A stretch of DNA of 64,000 nt from Sphaerisporangium fuscum (GCF_018531465.1 NZ_JAHDTF010000005.1:186001-250000), one strand, 5' to 3'. Positions 1 through 9,016 are shown, numbered from the stretch's first letter. Notes: generated from the sequence alone by a model not told the origin. Numbers and translations: made by a program.

Positions 1-57
1 TCGCGGTGTTTCTTCCGCTCTTGGGGGTAGGTCCTCAAGGGGCAAGAGGGGGCGAAA

Positions 58-999
58 GTGGAGGAAACTTCGAAGTCCATCAACTCACGACGGCGGTCGC
101 TGAGGGAGACCCTCGGCATCACCCGCATGTCGTTGCCCGTCGGCCTCACCGATCGCCTCGAGCACATGAGAGGCATCGACCGGCTGATAGTCCCGCTGGC
201 GAAGACGATCCGCCGCAAGCTCCCCTCCGGGAGCATGGCCCGGGACCTGCTGCACGGCGTGCCCACGGGCCACCCTCTCCACCCTCCCCTGGCCACCATC
301 AGCCTCGGCTGCTTCACGGCGACGGCGGTGCTGGACCTCATCGGCGCCGACTCCCGCTCCTCCAGTGCCGTGCTCGCGACGGGCATCGCGGGCGCCGTCC
401 CGGCCGCCGCCGCCGGGATCACCGACTGGTCGGTGCTGCATCTCGAGCAGCAGCGGGTCGGTTTCGTCCACTCCCTGGTCAACCTGACGGCCCTCGGGCT
501 CTACTCGGGCTCGCTCCTGCTGCGCCTGTCCGGCAAGGAACGGGCGGGACGCATGCTGGGGTTCGCGGGCCTGGCCGCGGTGAGCGTGGGCGGGTACCTC
601 GGCGGGCACCTGGCCTACCGCATGGCGGCCGGGCCCACCCACGCCGAGCCGACCACGCACCTGGTGCCCCTCGGCTGGCACGACCTGTGCCGGTTGTGGG
701 ACCTGCCGGACGGCCGCCCCGTCTCACGGCGCCTCGGCTACATCCACCTGTTCGTCCTGCGCCACGGCGCGACCGTGAAGGTCCTGGCCGACCGCTGCTC
801 CCACCTGGCGGGCCCGCTGCACCAGGGACGGCTGAAGCTCGAGAACGACGAGGTCTGCGTGGTGTGCCCCTGGCACGGCAGCACGTTCCGTCTGGAGGAC
901 GGCGCGGTCGTGCACGGCCCCGCCACCTCGCCCCAACCGGCCTTCGAGGTGAACGTGCGCGGTGACGGCGTCGTGCAGGTCCGCCCGCGCCCGATCTAG
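58..999 (+). CDS. DUF2231 membrane protein fused to a Rieske [2Fe-2S] domain
   Basis: 313 aa, GTG start preceded by a purine-rich ribosome site (AGAGGGGG). Residues about 65-195 are hydrophobic with several membrane segments and resemble DUF2231. The C-terminal third is a Rieske ferredoxin-type domain: Cys247-x-His249 (DRCSHLAG) and Cys270-x-x-His273 (CPWHGSTF) give the two-His two-Cys cluster ligands. The fusion suggests a membrane-anchored electron carrier. No oxygenase or reductase partner lies beside it, so the redox partner is unknown. The fusion architecture is common in actinobacteria, and the family assignment is secure although the physiological role is not. Confidence 0.9.
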   Translation: MEETSKSINSRRRSLRETLGITRMSLPVGLTDRLEHMRGIDRLIVPLAKTIRRKLPSGSMARDLLHGVPTGHPLHPPLATISLGCFTATAVLDLIGADSRSSSAVLATGIAGAVPAAAAGITDWSVLHLEQQRVGFVHSLVNLTALGLYSGSLLLRLSGKERAGRMLGFAGLAAVSVGGYLGGHLAYRMAAGPTHAEPTTHLVPLGWHDLCRLWDLPDGRPVSRRLGYIHLFVLRHGATVKVLADRCSHLAGPLHQGRLKLENDEVCVVCPWHGSTFRLEDGAVVHGPATSPQPAFEVNVRGDGVVQVRPRPI

Positions 1000-1012
1000 C
1001 GGCCCAGGGGGT

Positions 1013-1261
1013 TCACTCGGGCTCCTCGTCCCCCTCCACGATGCGGTCGGCGGCCGGGTGCTCGACGAGGGCGAGAATGCGGCTGGCCATGAAGCGCGCG
1101 GTGCGGACGGGGGTGCCGCTCCTTGTGACCTCGCTGACCTCGACGAGCCCTCTGCGGGTGGCGATGTCGACGCGGCGCCCGGCCTTCGTCGCCACCACTT
1201 CGTAGGTTCGCGGCGTGTTGTCGCCCGCGTCTATGACGATCTCGACCCGGTCACCCTTCAT
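1013..1261 (-). CDS. small conserved-looking hypothetical protein
   Basis: 82 aa, ATG start, beginning 29 bp after the end of the TauE-like gene on the same strand and ending convergently 13 bp from the Rieske gene. Third codon positions are almost all G or C, as in the neighbouring real genes, which supports coding. The product is charged and soluble, with a beta-rich-looking start (GDRVEIVIDAG) and an acidic tail (EGDEEPE). I see no transmembrane segment or known motif and do not recognise the family. No clear ribosome-binding site is visible upstream of the ATG. Confidence 0.6.
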   Translation of the reverse strand: MKGDRVEIVIDAGDNTPRTYEVVATKAGRRVDIATRRGLVEVSEVTRSGTPVRTARFMASRILALVEHPAADRIVEGDEEPE

Positions 1262-1290
1262 ATCAGGGTAAATACCCACTTGCCGCTTCG

Positions 1291-2046
1291 TCAGCCGTAC
1301 ACCAGTTTGACAATCGCGACGACTCCGACGCACACGATGATCCCGCGCAGCACCCGGGACGGCAGCTTGCGGCCCACCCGCGCGCCGAAGAAGCCCCCCA
1401 CCAGCGACCCCACGGCGATGAGGAGCGCGACCCACCAGTCGACCGGCGCGATCAGGGCGAACAGCACGGCCGCCGTGGTGTTGACCAGCAGCGACAGCAG
1501 GTTCTTGGCGGCGTTCACCCGCTGGAGGTGCTCGTCCAGGAAGATGCCGAGCAGCCCGATCAGCACCACACCCTGGGCGGCGCCGAAGTAGCCGCCGTAC
1601 ACCCCCGCGGCGAACACCCCCGCCCACAGCCAGGGTCCGCCGTGCGGGTGGGCGGTCTCCCGGCGCTCGGCGATCCAGACGTTGAGCCGGGGCTGGGCGA
1701 CCACCAGCACGCAGGCCAGCGCGATCAGCACCGGCACGATCACCCGGAAGGCCTCGGCGGGCAGGGCGAGCAGCAGCAGGCCGCCCGCCAGCGAGCCCAG
1801 CACCGAGGCCGCGCCCAGCCGCAGCAGCCGTTCACTCTGCCCCTTGAGCTCCTCCCGGTAGCCCAGCACGCCGCTCACGCCGCCCGCGACCAGCCCGACG
1901 TTGTTCGACACGTTGGCGACGATCGGCGGGTACCCCATGGCCACCAGCGTCGGGAACGTGATCAGCGAACCCGACCCGACCACGGCGTTGATGCCACCCG
2001 CCGCGACTCCGGCCGCGAGGACCCCGGCCACCTCCCACGGTGTCAC
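1291..2046 (-). CDS. TauE/SafE-family membrane exporter
   Basis: 251 aa from the GTG start chosen because AAAGGTGG lies just upstream; longer in-frame extensions have no such site. The protein has eight or so hydrophobic segments in two halves, with the family's glycine-rich repeats (GGINAVVGSGSLITFPTL near the N terminus; GGYFGAAQGVV and VGGFFGARVGRKLP in the second half). TauE/SafE proteins move sulfite, sulfonates or other small organic anions across the membrane. No sulfur-metabolism gene is adjacent, so the substrate is open. Confidence 0.9.
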   Translation of the reverse strand: MTPWEVAGVLAAGVAAGGINAVVGSGSLITFPTLVAMGYPPIVANVSNNVGLVAGGVSGVLGYREELKGQSERLLRLGAASVLGSLAGGLLLLALPAEAFRVIVPVLIALACVLVVAQPRLNVWIAERRETAHPHGGPWLWAGVFAAGVYGGYFGAAQGVVLIGLLGIFLDEHLQRVNAAKNLLSLLVNTTAAVLFALIAPVDWWVALLIAVGSLVGGFFGARVGRKLPSRVLRGIIVCVGVVAIVKLVYG

Positions 2047-2185
2047 GGTGCCACCTTTCGTACGGTTTTGCCCGATCGTAGGGGGCAGCCGTCCCATGGC
2101 GGCGGGAGGGGTCCGCCAAAGGGAAGGGTACTCAGCGCGAAGCCCCTCCCCTTCCACCGGAAAGAGAGGCGAACCGAGCCCGCAC

Positions 2186-3106
2186 CTAGCGCGCGGTGGA
2201 GCCGTCGGAGGACTTGCCGAACAGCCCGCCGAGGCCCTCCAGCGCCTTGCTCATCTCGGACGGCACGATCCAGACCTTGTTGGCGTCGCCCTTGGCGATC
2301 TCGGGAAGCGTCTGGAGGTACTGGTAGGCGAGCAACCGCTGGTCGGGGTTGCCCTCGTGGATCGCGCGGAAGACCATCGCGATGGCGTCGGCCTGGCCCT
2401 TGGCCCGCATCGCCTGGGCCTCGGCGTCGGCCTGTGCCCGCAGCACCGCCGCCTCGGCCTCGCCCCGCGCCTTCAGGACGGCCGCCTGCCGCTCACCCTC
2501 CGCCGTCAGGATCGCCGACTGCTTCTGCCCCTCCGCCGACAGGATGGAGGCCCGCTTGTCGCGGTCGGCCCGCATCTGCTTCTCCATCGAGTCCTGGATC
2601 GAGGCCGGCGGCTCGATGGCCTTCAGCTCGACGCGGTTGACCCGGATGCCCCATTTGCCGGTCGCCTCGTCGAGCACCCCGCGCAGCTCGGAGTTGATCT
2701 CCTCGCGCGAGGTCAACGTGCGTTCGAGGTCCATGCCGCCGACGACGTTGCGCAGGGTGGTGACCGTCAGCTGCTCGACGCCGGTGAGGAAGTTGGCGAT
2801 CTCGTACGTCGCGGCCCTCGGGTCGGTCACCTGGAAGTAGATAACGGTGTCGATCGACACCACGAGGTTGTCGGAGGTGATCACCGGCTGCGGCGGGAAC
2901 GACACCACCTGCTCGCGCAGGTCGACGACGGTGCGCACGCCGTCGATGAACGGCACGACGACGTTCAGCCCCGGCGTCAGCGTGCGGTGGTAACGCCCCA
3001 GCCGCTCGATGATGTAGGCCTGCGCCTGCGGAACGATGCGAATCGTGCGGTATACCGCGAAGCCGGCGATGGCCACCACGATCACGAAGACGACGAGCTG
3101 AGTCAT
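2186..3106 (-). CDS. SPFH/Band 7 (stomatin-like) protein
   Basis: 306 aa. The ATG was chosen over an upstream in-frame ATG because GGAG precedes it and it puts the single N-terminal membrane helix (LVVFVIVVAIAGFAVY) at the start, as in slipins. The SPFH domain follows (RIVPQAQAYIIERLGRY), then a long Ala/Glu/Arg/Gln coiled coil with repeats such as EAEAAVLRAQADAEAQAMRA. Such proteins form membrane-microdomain scaffolds. The usual NfeD partner is not adjacent, which is unusual for bacterial slipins; the downstream neighbour is the TauE exporter. Confidence 0.92.
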   Translation of the reverse strand: MTQLVVFVIVVAIAGFAVYRTIRIVPQAQAYIIERLGRYHRTLTPGLNVVVPFIDGVRTVVDLREQVVSFPPQPVITSDNLVVSIDTVIYFQVTDPRAATYEIANFLTGVEQLTVTTLRNVVGGMDLERTLTSREEINSELRGVLDEATGKWGIRVNRVELKAIEPPASIQDSMEKQMRADRDKRASILSAEGQKQSAILTAEGERQAAVLKARGEAEAAVLRAQADAEAQAMRAKGQADAIAMVFRAIHEGNPDQRLLAYQYLQTLPEIAKGDANKVWIVPSEMSKALEGLGGLFGKSSDGSTAR

Positions 3107-3237
3107 GAGCCACTCCGACCCGAGGTGTCCGACGTGCCCCTCGACCGAGATGCTATTTGGTCTGGCCTTTACATGTTCCTCGACCAGCTCCGTCAAACGC
3201 ATCGGGCATGAATTCCCACGACCTTCGCGGCGTGACG

Positions 3238-3266
3238 CCCGGCAGGGATCCGCCGTCCCTGCCGGG
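3238..3266 (-). terminator. hairpin terminator of the leftward catabolic operon
   Basis: A perfect 10-bp inverted repeat (CCCGGCAGGG at 3238-3247, CCCTGCCGGG at 3257-3266, 9-nt loop) lies 10 bp beyond the nucleoside hydrolase stop codon and upstream of the SPFH gene. There is no T-run, so Rho-independent termination is likely but not certain. Confidence 0.55.
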
Positions 3267-3275
3267 TGCGGCGCC

Positions 3276-4229
3276 TCAGCGCCGTTCGTCCCCGGACCGC
3301 CCCAGGGCGTCGACCGCGCCGATCATCAGATCCCAGAAGCGTTCGCGGTCCAGGGTGAGACCGACGTTCGCGTTCGGCGCCCAGTCCATCCGCCCGTGCA
3401 GGTCGGCCACGGTGGCGCCGCGCGTGTGTGTGCCGTCGAGCTCGACACGCAGCCCCACGTGGACGTGGCCGAGGACGGCGGGGTCGATCAGGTACGCCAC
3501 CGTGATCGGGTCGTGCAGCGGCGGCGCCTCGAAGCCCCACGTCCGCTGGTAGGTCGTGCCGAAGAAGGTGAGCAGCTCCACGCACAGCTCGGCCAGTGGC
3601 GTGCCCAGCGCCGACAGGCGGGCCAGCACGTCGGCGGTGACCAGGGCCTGGTGGCTGACGTTCAGCCCGACCCAGGTGGTCGGCACGCCGCTGTCGAGCA
3701 CCTCCGCCGCCGCCTCGGGATCGGCGTAGATGTTGAACTCGGCGTAGGGCGTGTGGTTGCCCCGGTCGACGGAGCCGCCCATGATGACGATCTCGCGGAT
3801 GCGCTCCCGGTCGCCCGGATGGCGGCGCAGCAGCGTGGCGACGTTGGTCAGCGGACCGATCGCCACGATCGTCATCGGCTCGCCGGCCGCGGCGAGCGTG
3901 TCGTGCATGAGGTCCACGCCGTGCCGGGGATCCAGCGGCACGACCGGTTCCCCGAACGCCGGCCCGTCCAGGCCGCTCTCCCCGTGCACGTAGTCGCCGA
4001 TCTCCAGCGCACCCGACAGCGGCCGGTCGCACCCGGCCGCGACCGGCACCTGGTGCGCCCCGGCGAGGCTCAGCATGCGCCGGGCGTTGAGGGCGGTCTT
4101 GGCGACCGTCTGGTTGCCCGCGACGGTGGTGACCGCCCGCAGGTCGATGGCCGGGTGGGCGACCGCCAGCAGGATGGCCATCGCGTCGTCGTGCCCCGGA
4201 TCGCAGTCCAGGATCACCGGAACCGGCAT
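3276..4229 (-). CDS. inosine/uridine-preferring nucleoside hydrolase
   Basis: 317 aa. Its ATG lies one base after the stop of the preceding gene, indicating translational coupling. The N terminus carries the family Ca2+/ribose motif (D8, D10, D14, D15 in LDCDPGHDDA), and later conserved blocks include IVIMGGSVDRGNHTPYAEFN and the His-containing PPLHDPITVAYLI. The family hydrolyses the N-glycosidic bond of ribonucleosides to base plus ribose. As the last gene of an operon with a sugar-type ABC transporter it probably cleaves an imported nucleoside or N-glycoside. The actual substrate cannot be read from sequence. Confidence 0.93.
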   Translation of the reverse strand: MPVPVILDCDPGHDDAMAILLAVAHPAIDLRAVTTVAGNQTVAKTALNARRMLSLAGAHQVPVAAGCDRPLSGALEIGDYVHGESGLDGPAFGEPVVPLDPRHGVDLMHDTLAAAGEPMTIVAIGPLTNVATLLRRHPGDRERIREIVIMGGSVDRGNHTPYAEFNIYADPEAAAEVLDSGVPTTWVGLNVSHQALVTADVLARLSALGTPLAELCVELLTFFGTTYQRTWGFEAPPLHDPITVAYLIDPAVLGHVHVGLRVELDGTHTRGATVADLHGRMDWAPNANVGLTLDRERFWDLMIGAVDALGRSGDERR

Positions 4230-4230
4230 G

Positions 4231-4980
4231 TCAGAGCTCCTTCGCCAGCCAGCGGACGGCGCGGGTGAAGATCGTGGCATAGCCTTCCCAGCCGGTGAAC
4301 TCCTCCGGGCACCAGTGGGGGGCGATGTCGGACGCCCAGGCGAGCGTGCGTCCCGCCCCCACCTCGCGCACCGCGAGCAGCGGGTCCTCGCCGACGGTGG
4401 CCAGCAGGCGGGCGTCCTCCGGCAGGGTGAAACGGTTGTAGCCGAGCAGGTCGGGCCAGCGCGCGGGCAGCCCCGCCACGATAGGGTGCTCGGCGTCGGC
4501 CAGCACGCCCGGCAGGCCCTGCGGGGCCTCCACCCGGTCGTCGTAGCGGGAGATCACCGCGGGCAGCACCCGCTCGACGGCCGTTCCGCTGAAGGCGGCC
4601 TTGGCCTCGATCCCCTGGAAGCTCAGGTACCCGCCCGCCATCGCCAGGCCGCCGCCCTGCCGGACCCAGTCGGCCAGCAGGTCGAGCCGGTTGACCGACT
4701 TCTTGCTGGCCAGCCAGGTGTCGGGGTGCAGCAGGATGCTGTTGGCGCCGATGTCCGACAGCACCACCACGTCGTAGGCCGCCAGCTCCTCGGCGGTGCC
4801 CGGGAACAGCTTGGGCACGTCGTGCGCGGGAAGGTGGTCGACCTGGACGCCGTCGGCCTCGAGGACGTCCCGCAGCGGCTCGAAGCCGGTGTGGTAGGTG
4901 GTCGTGGTGAAGGAGTCGAAGCCCTTGTAGTGGGTCGACTCGCTCACCCACGACTCACCGGCCACCAGCACGCGCGTCAT
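4231..4980 (-). CDS. class I glutamine amidotransferase-like protein (PF07090/ThuA-like)
   Basis: 249 aa, ATG start with AAGGAG upstream. The sequence begins RVLVAGESWVSESTHYKGFD and continues with the Rossmann-type strands (YDVVVLSDIGANSILL, GGGLAMAGGYLSFQG) of the putative glutamine amidotransferase family related to ThuA. I do not see a canonical nucleophile-elbow Cys (GxCxG); the equivalent region reads MAGGYLSFQG, so glutaminase chemistry is doubtful. It sits between the amidohydrolase and the nucleoside hydrolase in one operon and may modify the imported compound, like ThuA-type proteins in sugar operons. Confidence 0.8.
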   Translation of the reverse strand: MTRVLVAGESWVSESTHYKGFDSFTTTTYHTGFEPLRDVLEADGVQVDHLPAHDVPKLFPGTAEELAAYDVVVLSDIGANSILLHPDTWLASKKSVNRLDLLADWVRQGGGLAMAGGYLSFQGIEAKAAFSGTAVERVLPAVISRYDDRVEAPQGLPGVLADAEHPIVAGLPARWPDLLGYNRFTLPEDARLLATVGEDPLLAVREVGAGRTLAWASDIAPHWCPEEFTGWEGYATIFTRAVRWLAKEL

Positions 4981-5023
4981 CGAAAGATCTCCTTGCTCGT
5001 CGAATGTGAATGGAAGTCAGAGG

Positions 5024-6055
5024 TCATCGCCGGGCGGCCAGGAACAGCTCACGGGGGTTGCCCACCAGCATCCGCGTCGTCTCCTCCGGCGTGAGCCCGT
5101 GGCGGTGCAGGCGGGGGACGAAGTGGGTGAGGACGTGGGAGTAGCCGTTGCCGCCGTGGCGCACCAGCATGGTCTTGAGGAAGACGTCCTGGGAGAGCAG
5201 CACCCGGTGGCCCAGCCCGGCGCGGGTCAGCCAGGTGACGGCGGCGGCGTTGTCCTCGTCGCACGGCGACTGGCCTTCGCCCGGGTACAGGTAGTCCATG
5301 CCGCACATGTCGTAGCCCAGGTAGGCGCCCCGCAGGGCCAGTGAGACCTGGTGGTCCCGGTCGGCGCCGCTGGGGTTGAGGTGGGAGAGCACCGTCGCGG
5401 CGAGCCGCCCGCCCTCCTCCCCGATGACGTCGAGCACCCGGTGGCCGTGCCGTACCCAGCCGGGCAGGTGCACCGACAGCGGCACCCCGGTGCGGGCCTG
5501 CGCCCGCGCGGCGGCCCGGAGCACCTTCTCCTCGGCGGGGGTGAAGCCGGCCGAGACGCCGATCTCGCCGATCACCCCGGCGCGTACCCCCGCCACGCCC
5601 TCGGTGACGTCCCGCTCGATCTCCTCGGCGACGCCCTCGACGCTCATCGCGCCGACCCGTGGCGGGTGGGTGCGCTCCAGGTAGAAGCCGCAGCCCATGA
5701 CGACGTTCAGTCCGGTCGCGCGGGCGATGCGGGCCAGTTCGGCGGGGGCCCGGCCGAGGCCGTCGGGGGTCACCTCCAGCACCGTCCGGCCGCCGCGCGC
5801 GGCGAACCGGGCCACCTCCTCGACGGCGACCGCCGTGTCGTCCAGGGAGACGTTGTCCCGGGACAGGTACGGGTCGTGGCGCAGCCGGGCGAGGAACTCG
5901 GGCCGCACCGGGGAGGAGGCGATCAGCTCGCCTTCGGCGTCCCCCTCCTCGGCCGGGTGCCACGCGAGCGCGCCGTCGTTGCGCAGGTGCTCGTGGCAGA
6001 GCGTGATCCCCAGCTCGGTCACCGGCACCGGGCCGAGCACGGTCGTCACGTTCAT
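5024..6055 (-). CDS. phosphotriesterase-family amidohydrolase (Php-like)
   Basis: 343 aa, TIM-barrel metal hydrolase. Its start overlaps the permease stop as ATGA. Metal ligands are visible in order: H21-x-H23 (CHEHL), bridging E163 in IGEIGVSAG, H195 (SVHLPG), H224 (LSHLNPSG) and D289 (LLSQDVF). The bridging residue is Glu rather than the carbamylated Lys of true phosphotriesterase, as in E. coli Php, so organophosphate hydrolysis is unlikely; lactone or ester hydrolysis is more probable. Encoded between the ABC transporter and the hydrolases of the same operon, it probably acts on the imported substrate. Confidence 0.9.
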   Translation of the reverse strand: MNVTTVLGPVPVTELGITLCHEHLRNDGALAWHPAEEGDAEGELIASSPVRPEFLARLRHDPYLSRDNVSLDDTAVAVEEVARFAARGGRTVLEVTPDGLGRAPAELARIARATGLNVVMGCGFYLERTHPPRVGAMSVEGVAEEIERDVTEGVAGVRAGVIGEIGVSAGFTPAEEKVLRAAARAQARTGVPLSVHLPGWVRHGHRVLDVIGEEGGRLAATVLSHLNPSGADRDHQVSLALRGAYLGYDMCGMDYLYPGEGQSPCDEDNAAAVTWLTRAGLGHRVLLSQDVFLKTMLVRHGGNGYSHVLTHFVPRLHRHGLTPEETTRMLVGNPRELFLAARR

Positions 6056-7053
6056 TTGCGCACCGCGCCGAACCTGCTCCACACCTTGCTGTTGGCGAAG
6101 ATGGCCAGCAGCAGGATGGCCCCCTGCACGATCTGCACGTAGAACGGCGAGACGTGCAGCAGCACCAGGCCGTTGGCGATCACCCCGAGGGTCAGCGCCC
6201 CGAAGATCGTGCCCAGCATGCTGCCCCGGCCGCCGAACAGGCTGGTGCCGCCGAGCACGACCGCCGTGATGGCCTCCAGTTCGAAGCCGGTGCCCGCGTT
6301 GGACGACCCCGAGCTGAGCCGGGTCGCGATGAGCACGCCGGCCAGCGCCGCGGCCACACCGGTCAGGACGTAGACCGCCAGCCCGACCTTGCGGGTGTTC
6401 ACCCCGGTACGGCGCAGCGACTCGCCGTTGGAGCCGAGGCTGATGACGTAGCGGCCGAACGGCGTGCGGGTGAGCACGCCCCACGCGGCGAGGGCGACGA
6501 GCACCGCCAGGATGGCGGGCACGGGCACGCCGGCGATCCGTCCCTGGCCGAGCTGGACGATCCACAGGTCGCCGTCGATCGGGGTCGAGTAGCCCTCCGT
6601 GGCGCGCAGCGCCGTTCCCCGCATGATCGACAGCATCGCGAGCGTGACGATGAACGGCGGGATGTTCTGGTAGGCGGAGAACCACCCGTTGACGAACCCG
6701 ACGGCCGCGCCGAGCGCGAGGATCGCGATCAGGGCGAGGGTGGGATCCCAGCCGTGTTTCAGCACGATGGCGAGCAGGGAGCCCGACAGCGCCACGGTCG
6801 AGCCGACCGACAGGTCGATGCCCGAGGTGCTGATGACGAACGTCATGGCGACGGCCACGATGAGCGTCGGGGCGATCTGCCGCACCAGGTTGAGCATGTT
6901 CCCGGCGGTGGCGAACCGGTCGGCGGACAGGGCGAAGAACACCAGCAGCACCACGAGCATGACCGCGATCGCGATCGTCTGCCCGTGCCTGCCGATGTGC
7001 GCTCCCGCGCGGGCCGACCGGCTGGTCACGATCCGCTGGCTGGTGGTGGTCAT
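6052..7053 (-). CDS. ribose/sugar-type ABC transporter permease
   Basis: 333 aa, starting at the ATG that overlaps the ATPase stop (ATGA) and ending in a second ATGA overlap with the amidohydrolase. About ten hydrophobic segments match the RbsC/branched-chain permease family, with family signatures STSGIDLSVGSTVALSG and AITAVVLGGTSLFGGRGS. An in-frame upstream extension exists but is Arg-rich and non-membranous, so it was rejected. With the lipoprotein and ATPase next to it, it forms a complete importer. Confidence 0.95.
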   Translation of the reverse strand: MTTTSQRIVTSRSARAGAHIGRHGQTIAIAVMLVVLLVFFALSADRFATAGNMLNLVRQIAPTLIVAVAMTFVISTSGIDLSVGSTVALSGSLLAIVLKHGWDPTLALIAILALGAAVGFVNGWFSAYQNIPPFIVTLAMLSIMRGTALRATEGYSTPIDGDLWIVQLGQGRIAGVPVPAILAVLVALAAWGVLTRTPFGRYVISLGSNGESLRRTGVNTRKVGLAVYVLTGVAAALAGVLIATRLSSGSSNAGTGFELEAITAVVLGGTSLFGGRGSMLGTIFGALTLGVIANGLVLLHVSPFYVQIVQGAILLLAIFANSKVWSRFGAVRK

Positions 7054-7823
7054 CGCCGCGCTCCTCTCGTGTCGCGCGCCGCGCCGCCCGGTCCGTCGTG
7101 CGCGACGATCTCGGACACGAGCTGCTGCAGGCTGGTGGTCCGGGCGTCCAGGTCGGCGCGCAGCGTCCCCTCGTACATCACGCACAGCCGGTCGCAGACC
7201 TCGAACAGGTCCTGCAGCCGGTGCGTGATCAGGATGACCGACACCCCCTGGGACGAGACGGTCCTGATCAGCTCCAGGACCGTCTCGACCTCGGCGACGG
7301 CCAGCGCGGCGGTGGGCTCGTCCAGGATGAGCAGCTTCGGGCCGAAGGTGACCGCACGCGCGATGGCCACGGCCTGGCGCTGGCCTCCTGACAGCCCGCC
7401 CACCGGGATGTCGGTGAGCGGGATGCGGATGTTGAGCGCGTCGAGGTGGTCACGCGCGTCCTGGTGCATCTTCGCCAGGTCGAGCAGGAGCCCGCCGGCC
7501 TTGCGCGGTTCGCGGCCGAGGAAGAGGTTGCCCGCCACGTCGACGTCGTCGCAGAGCGCGAGGTCCTGGTAGACCATCTCGATGCCGAGCTCCCGCGCGT
7601 CCCGGGGGCCGGTGAAGGAGACCGGGGTGCCGTCGAAGACGATCTCGCCGGAGTCCGGCACGACCGCGCCCGCCAGCACCTTCATGAGGGTGGACTTCCC
7701 GGCGGCGTTGTCGCCCACCAGGCCGACCACCTCGCCGGCGCCGACCCGCAGGGTCACGCCCCGGAGGGCGTCGACCATTCCGTAGCGCTTGCGGATGTCG
7801 CGCATCACCACACGGTCGGTCAC
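7050..7823 (-). CDS. single-domain sugar ABC transporter ATP-binding protein
   Basis: 257 aa, GTG start overlapping the binding-protein stop (GTGA). Walker A (GDNAAGKST, residues 37-45), the signature LSGGQRQ and Walker B LLILDEPTA are all present. Ribose-type systems normally have a duplicated ~500-aa ATPase (RbsA); this is the half-length version, so it would act as a homodimer with the permease. The region after the H-loop (LITHRLQDLFEVCDR) is short. It is coupled to its neighbours by overlaps, so stoichiometry is probably translationally controlled. Confidence 0.95.
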   Translation of the reverse strand: MTDRVVMRDIRKRYGMVDALRGVTLRVGAGEVVGLVGDNAAGKSTLMKVLAGAVVPDSGEIVFDGTPVSFTGPRDARELGIEMVYQDLALCDDVDVAGNLFLGREPRKAGGLLLDLAKMHQDARDHLDALNIRIPLTDIPVGGLSGGQRQAVAIARAVTFGPKLLILDEPTAALAVAEVETVLELIRTVSSQGVSVILITHRLQDLFEVCDRLCVMYEGTLRADLDARTTSLQQLVSEIVAHDGPGGAARDTRGARR

Positions 7824-8794
7824 TGGAACGTCGCCCGGTACTTGTCGACGTTCTCCTTGGTGACGATCGTCACCGGGACGTCGATCTTCTTCTTGGCCTG
7901 GCCTCCGCCGACGAGCGACTTGGCCTCCTTGACCGCCTCGTAGCCCTCGGTCCTCGGGTCCTGCTGGACGACGCCGGCGACGAAGCCCGCGTCGATGCCG
8001 CCGATGGCCTCCTTGGTGAGGTCCCAGCCGAAGACCTTGACGCGGTCGGCGGCGTTCTGCGATTTCACGGCGGCCACGGTGCCGAGCAGGGCGGGCTCGC
8101 CGGTCGCGTAGACGATGTTCATATCCGAGCGGGAGGTCAGGAGGTTCTCCGCGGCGCTCATCGCGGCCTCCTGCTTGTTCTGCCCGTCGACGGTCTGCAC
8201 GATCTTCGCGCCGGCGCCCTCGACGGTCTTGTTGAAGTCGTCCTTGCGGATGTTCTGGATGAACGAGTTGAGCGCGCCGACCACGCCGATCTTCGGGGCG
8301 GCGAGCTTCTGCGCCTTGGTCCAGTCGTTGACGAACGTGCCGGCCTGCTTGGCGGCGGCGGAGTTGTCCACACCGACCTGGGTGTCCACGGCCGGCGAGT
8401 CGACGATCGCGTCGACCGTGACCACCTTGAGGCCGGCGTCCTTGGCGATCTTCAGGGCGGGCTTGATGCCCTCGACGTCGATGGAGACCACGACGAGCGC
8501 GTCGAACTGCTGCTGGACGAAGTTGTCGATGGCCTCGTTCTGCTTGGCCGGGTCGTCGTTGGCGTTGAAGATCGTCAGATCGACGTTCGCCTCCTTGGCC
8601 GCCTGCTGGGCGCCCGCGTTCATCTCGTTGAAGAAGATCGCCTGCTGGTTGATCTGGACCAGGCCGACCCTGGGGCGGCCGCCGTCCCCGCCCCCGGAGC
8701 CGGAGTCGCCTGAGCCGCAGGCGGCGGCGAGGAGGCCGGTGGCGAGGATCGCCGTCGCGGCGGTCATACGGGTCAGTCGAATCGATCGCGCCAT
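7820..8794 (-). CDS. sugar-type ABC transporter solute-binding lipoprotein
   Basis: 324 aa, first gene of the leftward operon. The N terminus is a lipoprotein signal: RxxR, a hydrophobic core and lipobox LAAAC with Cys26 as the lipidated residue, followed by a Gly/Ser linker. The body is a periplasmic-binding-protein-like I fold of the ribose/galactose class (ALVVVSIDVEGIKPAL, IVYATGEPALLG, FGWDLTKEAIGGIDAGFVAGVVQ split over the domain). It would deliver the ligand to the permease. The operator-like palindrome at 8849-8862 lies 55 bp upstream of the start. Confidence 0.94.
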   Translation of the reverse strand: MARSIRLTRMTAATAILATGLLAAACGSGDSGSGGGDGGRPRVGLVQINQQAIFFNEMNAGAQQAAKEANVDLTIFNANDDPAKQNEAIDNFVQQQFDALVVVSIDVEGIKPALKIAKDAGLKVVTVDAIVDSPAVDTQVGVDNSAAAKQAGTFVNDWTKAQKLAAPKIGVVGALNSFIQNIRKDDFNKTVEGAGAKIVQTVDGQNKQEAAMSAAENLLTSRSDMNIVYATGEPALLGTVAAVKSQNAADRVKVFGWDLTKEAIGGIDAGFVAGVVQQDPRTEGYEAVKEAKSLVGGGQAKKKIDVPVTIVTKENVDKYRATFQ

Positions 8795-8848
8795 GGGTCA
8801 GCCTTTCGGGGGCGCTGGTGCAGAAGGGGGGCTCGTGCGCTTAGGTTG

Positions 8849-8862
8849 GGTAATCGATTACC
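8849..8862. promoter_or_regulatory. LacI-family operator (14-bp perfect palindrome)
   Basis: GGTAATCGATTACC is a perfect dyad with the central CG typical of LacI/GalR operators. It lies between the divergent transporter operon (start 8794) and the lacI-type gene (start 9017), 55 bp before the former, where a repressor would block transcription. It is the only perfect dyad of this length that I noticed in the intergenic region. Confidence 0.7.
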
Positions 8863-9016
8863 AATTGCGCCGAGGCTAGCCACACGGACAAATCGCCGTC
8901 AAGGGTGCACAGCAGAGGATCTACCTCTATCATCTGGGCAAACGGGTCGGTGAGGAGCGCGAAACACCCGCAGCCCCCGAAGCCCACCCCCCAAGACGAG
9001 GGAAAACGATTGCCAC

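Noticed and set aside
5024-6055. True phosphotriesterase (organophosphate hydrolase)
   Set aside because: The bridging ligand is Glu163 (IGEIG) rather than carbamylated Lys, as in Php-type proteins.
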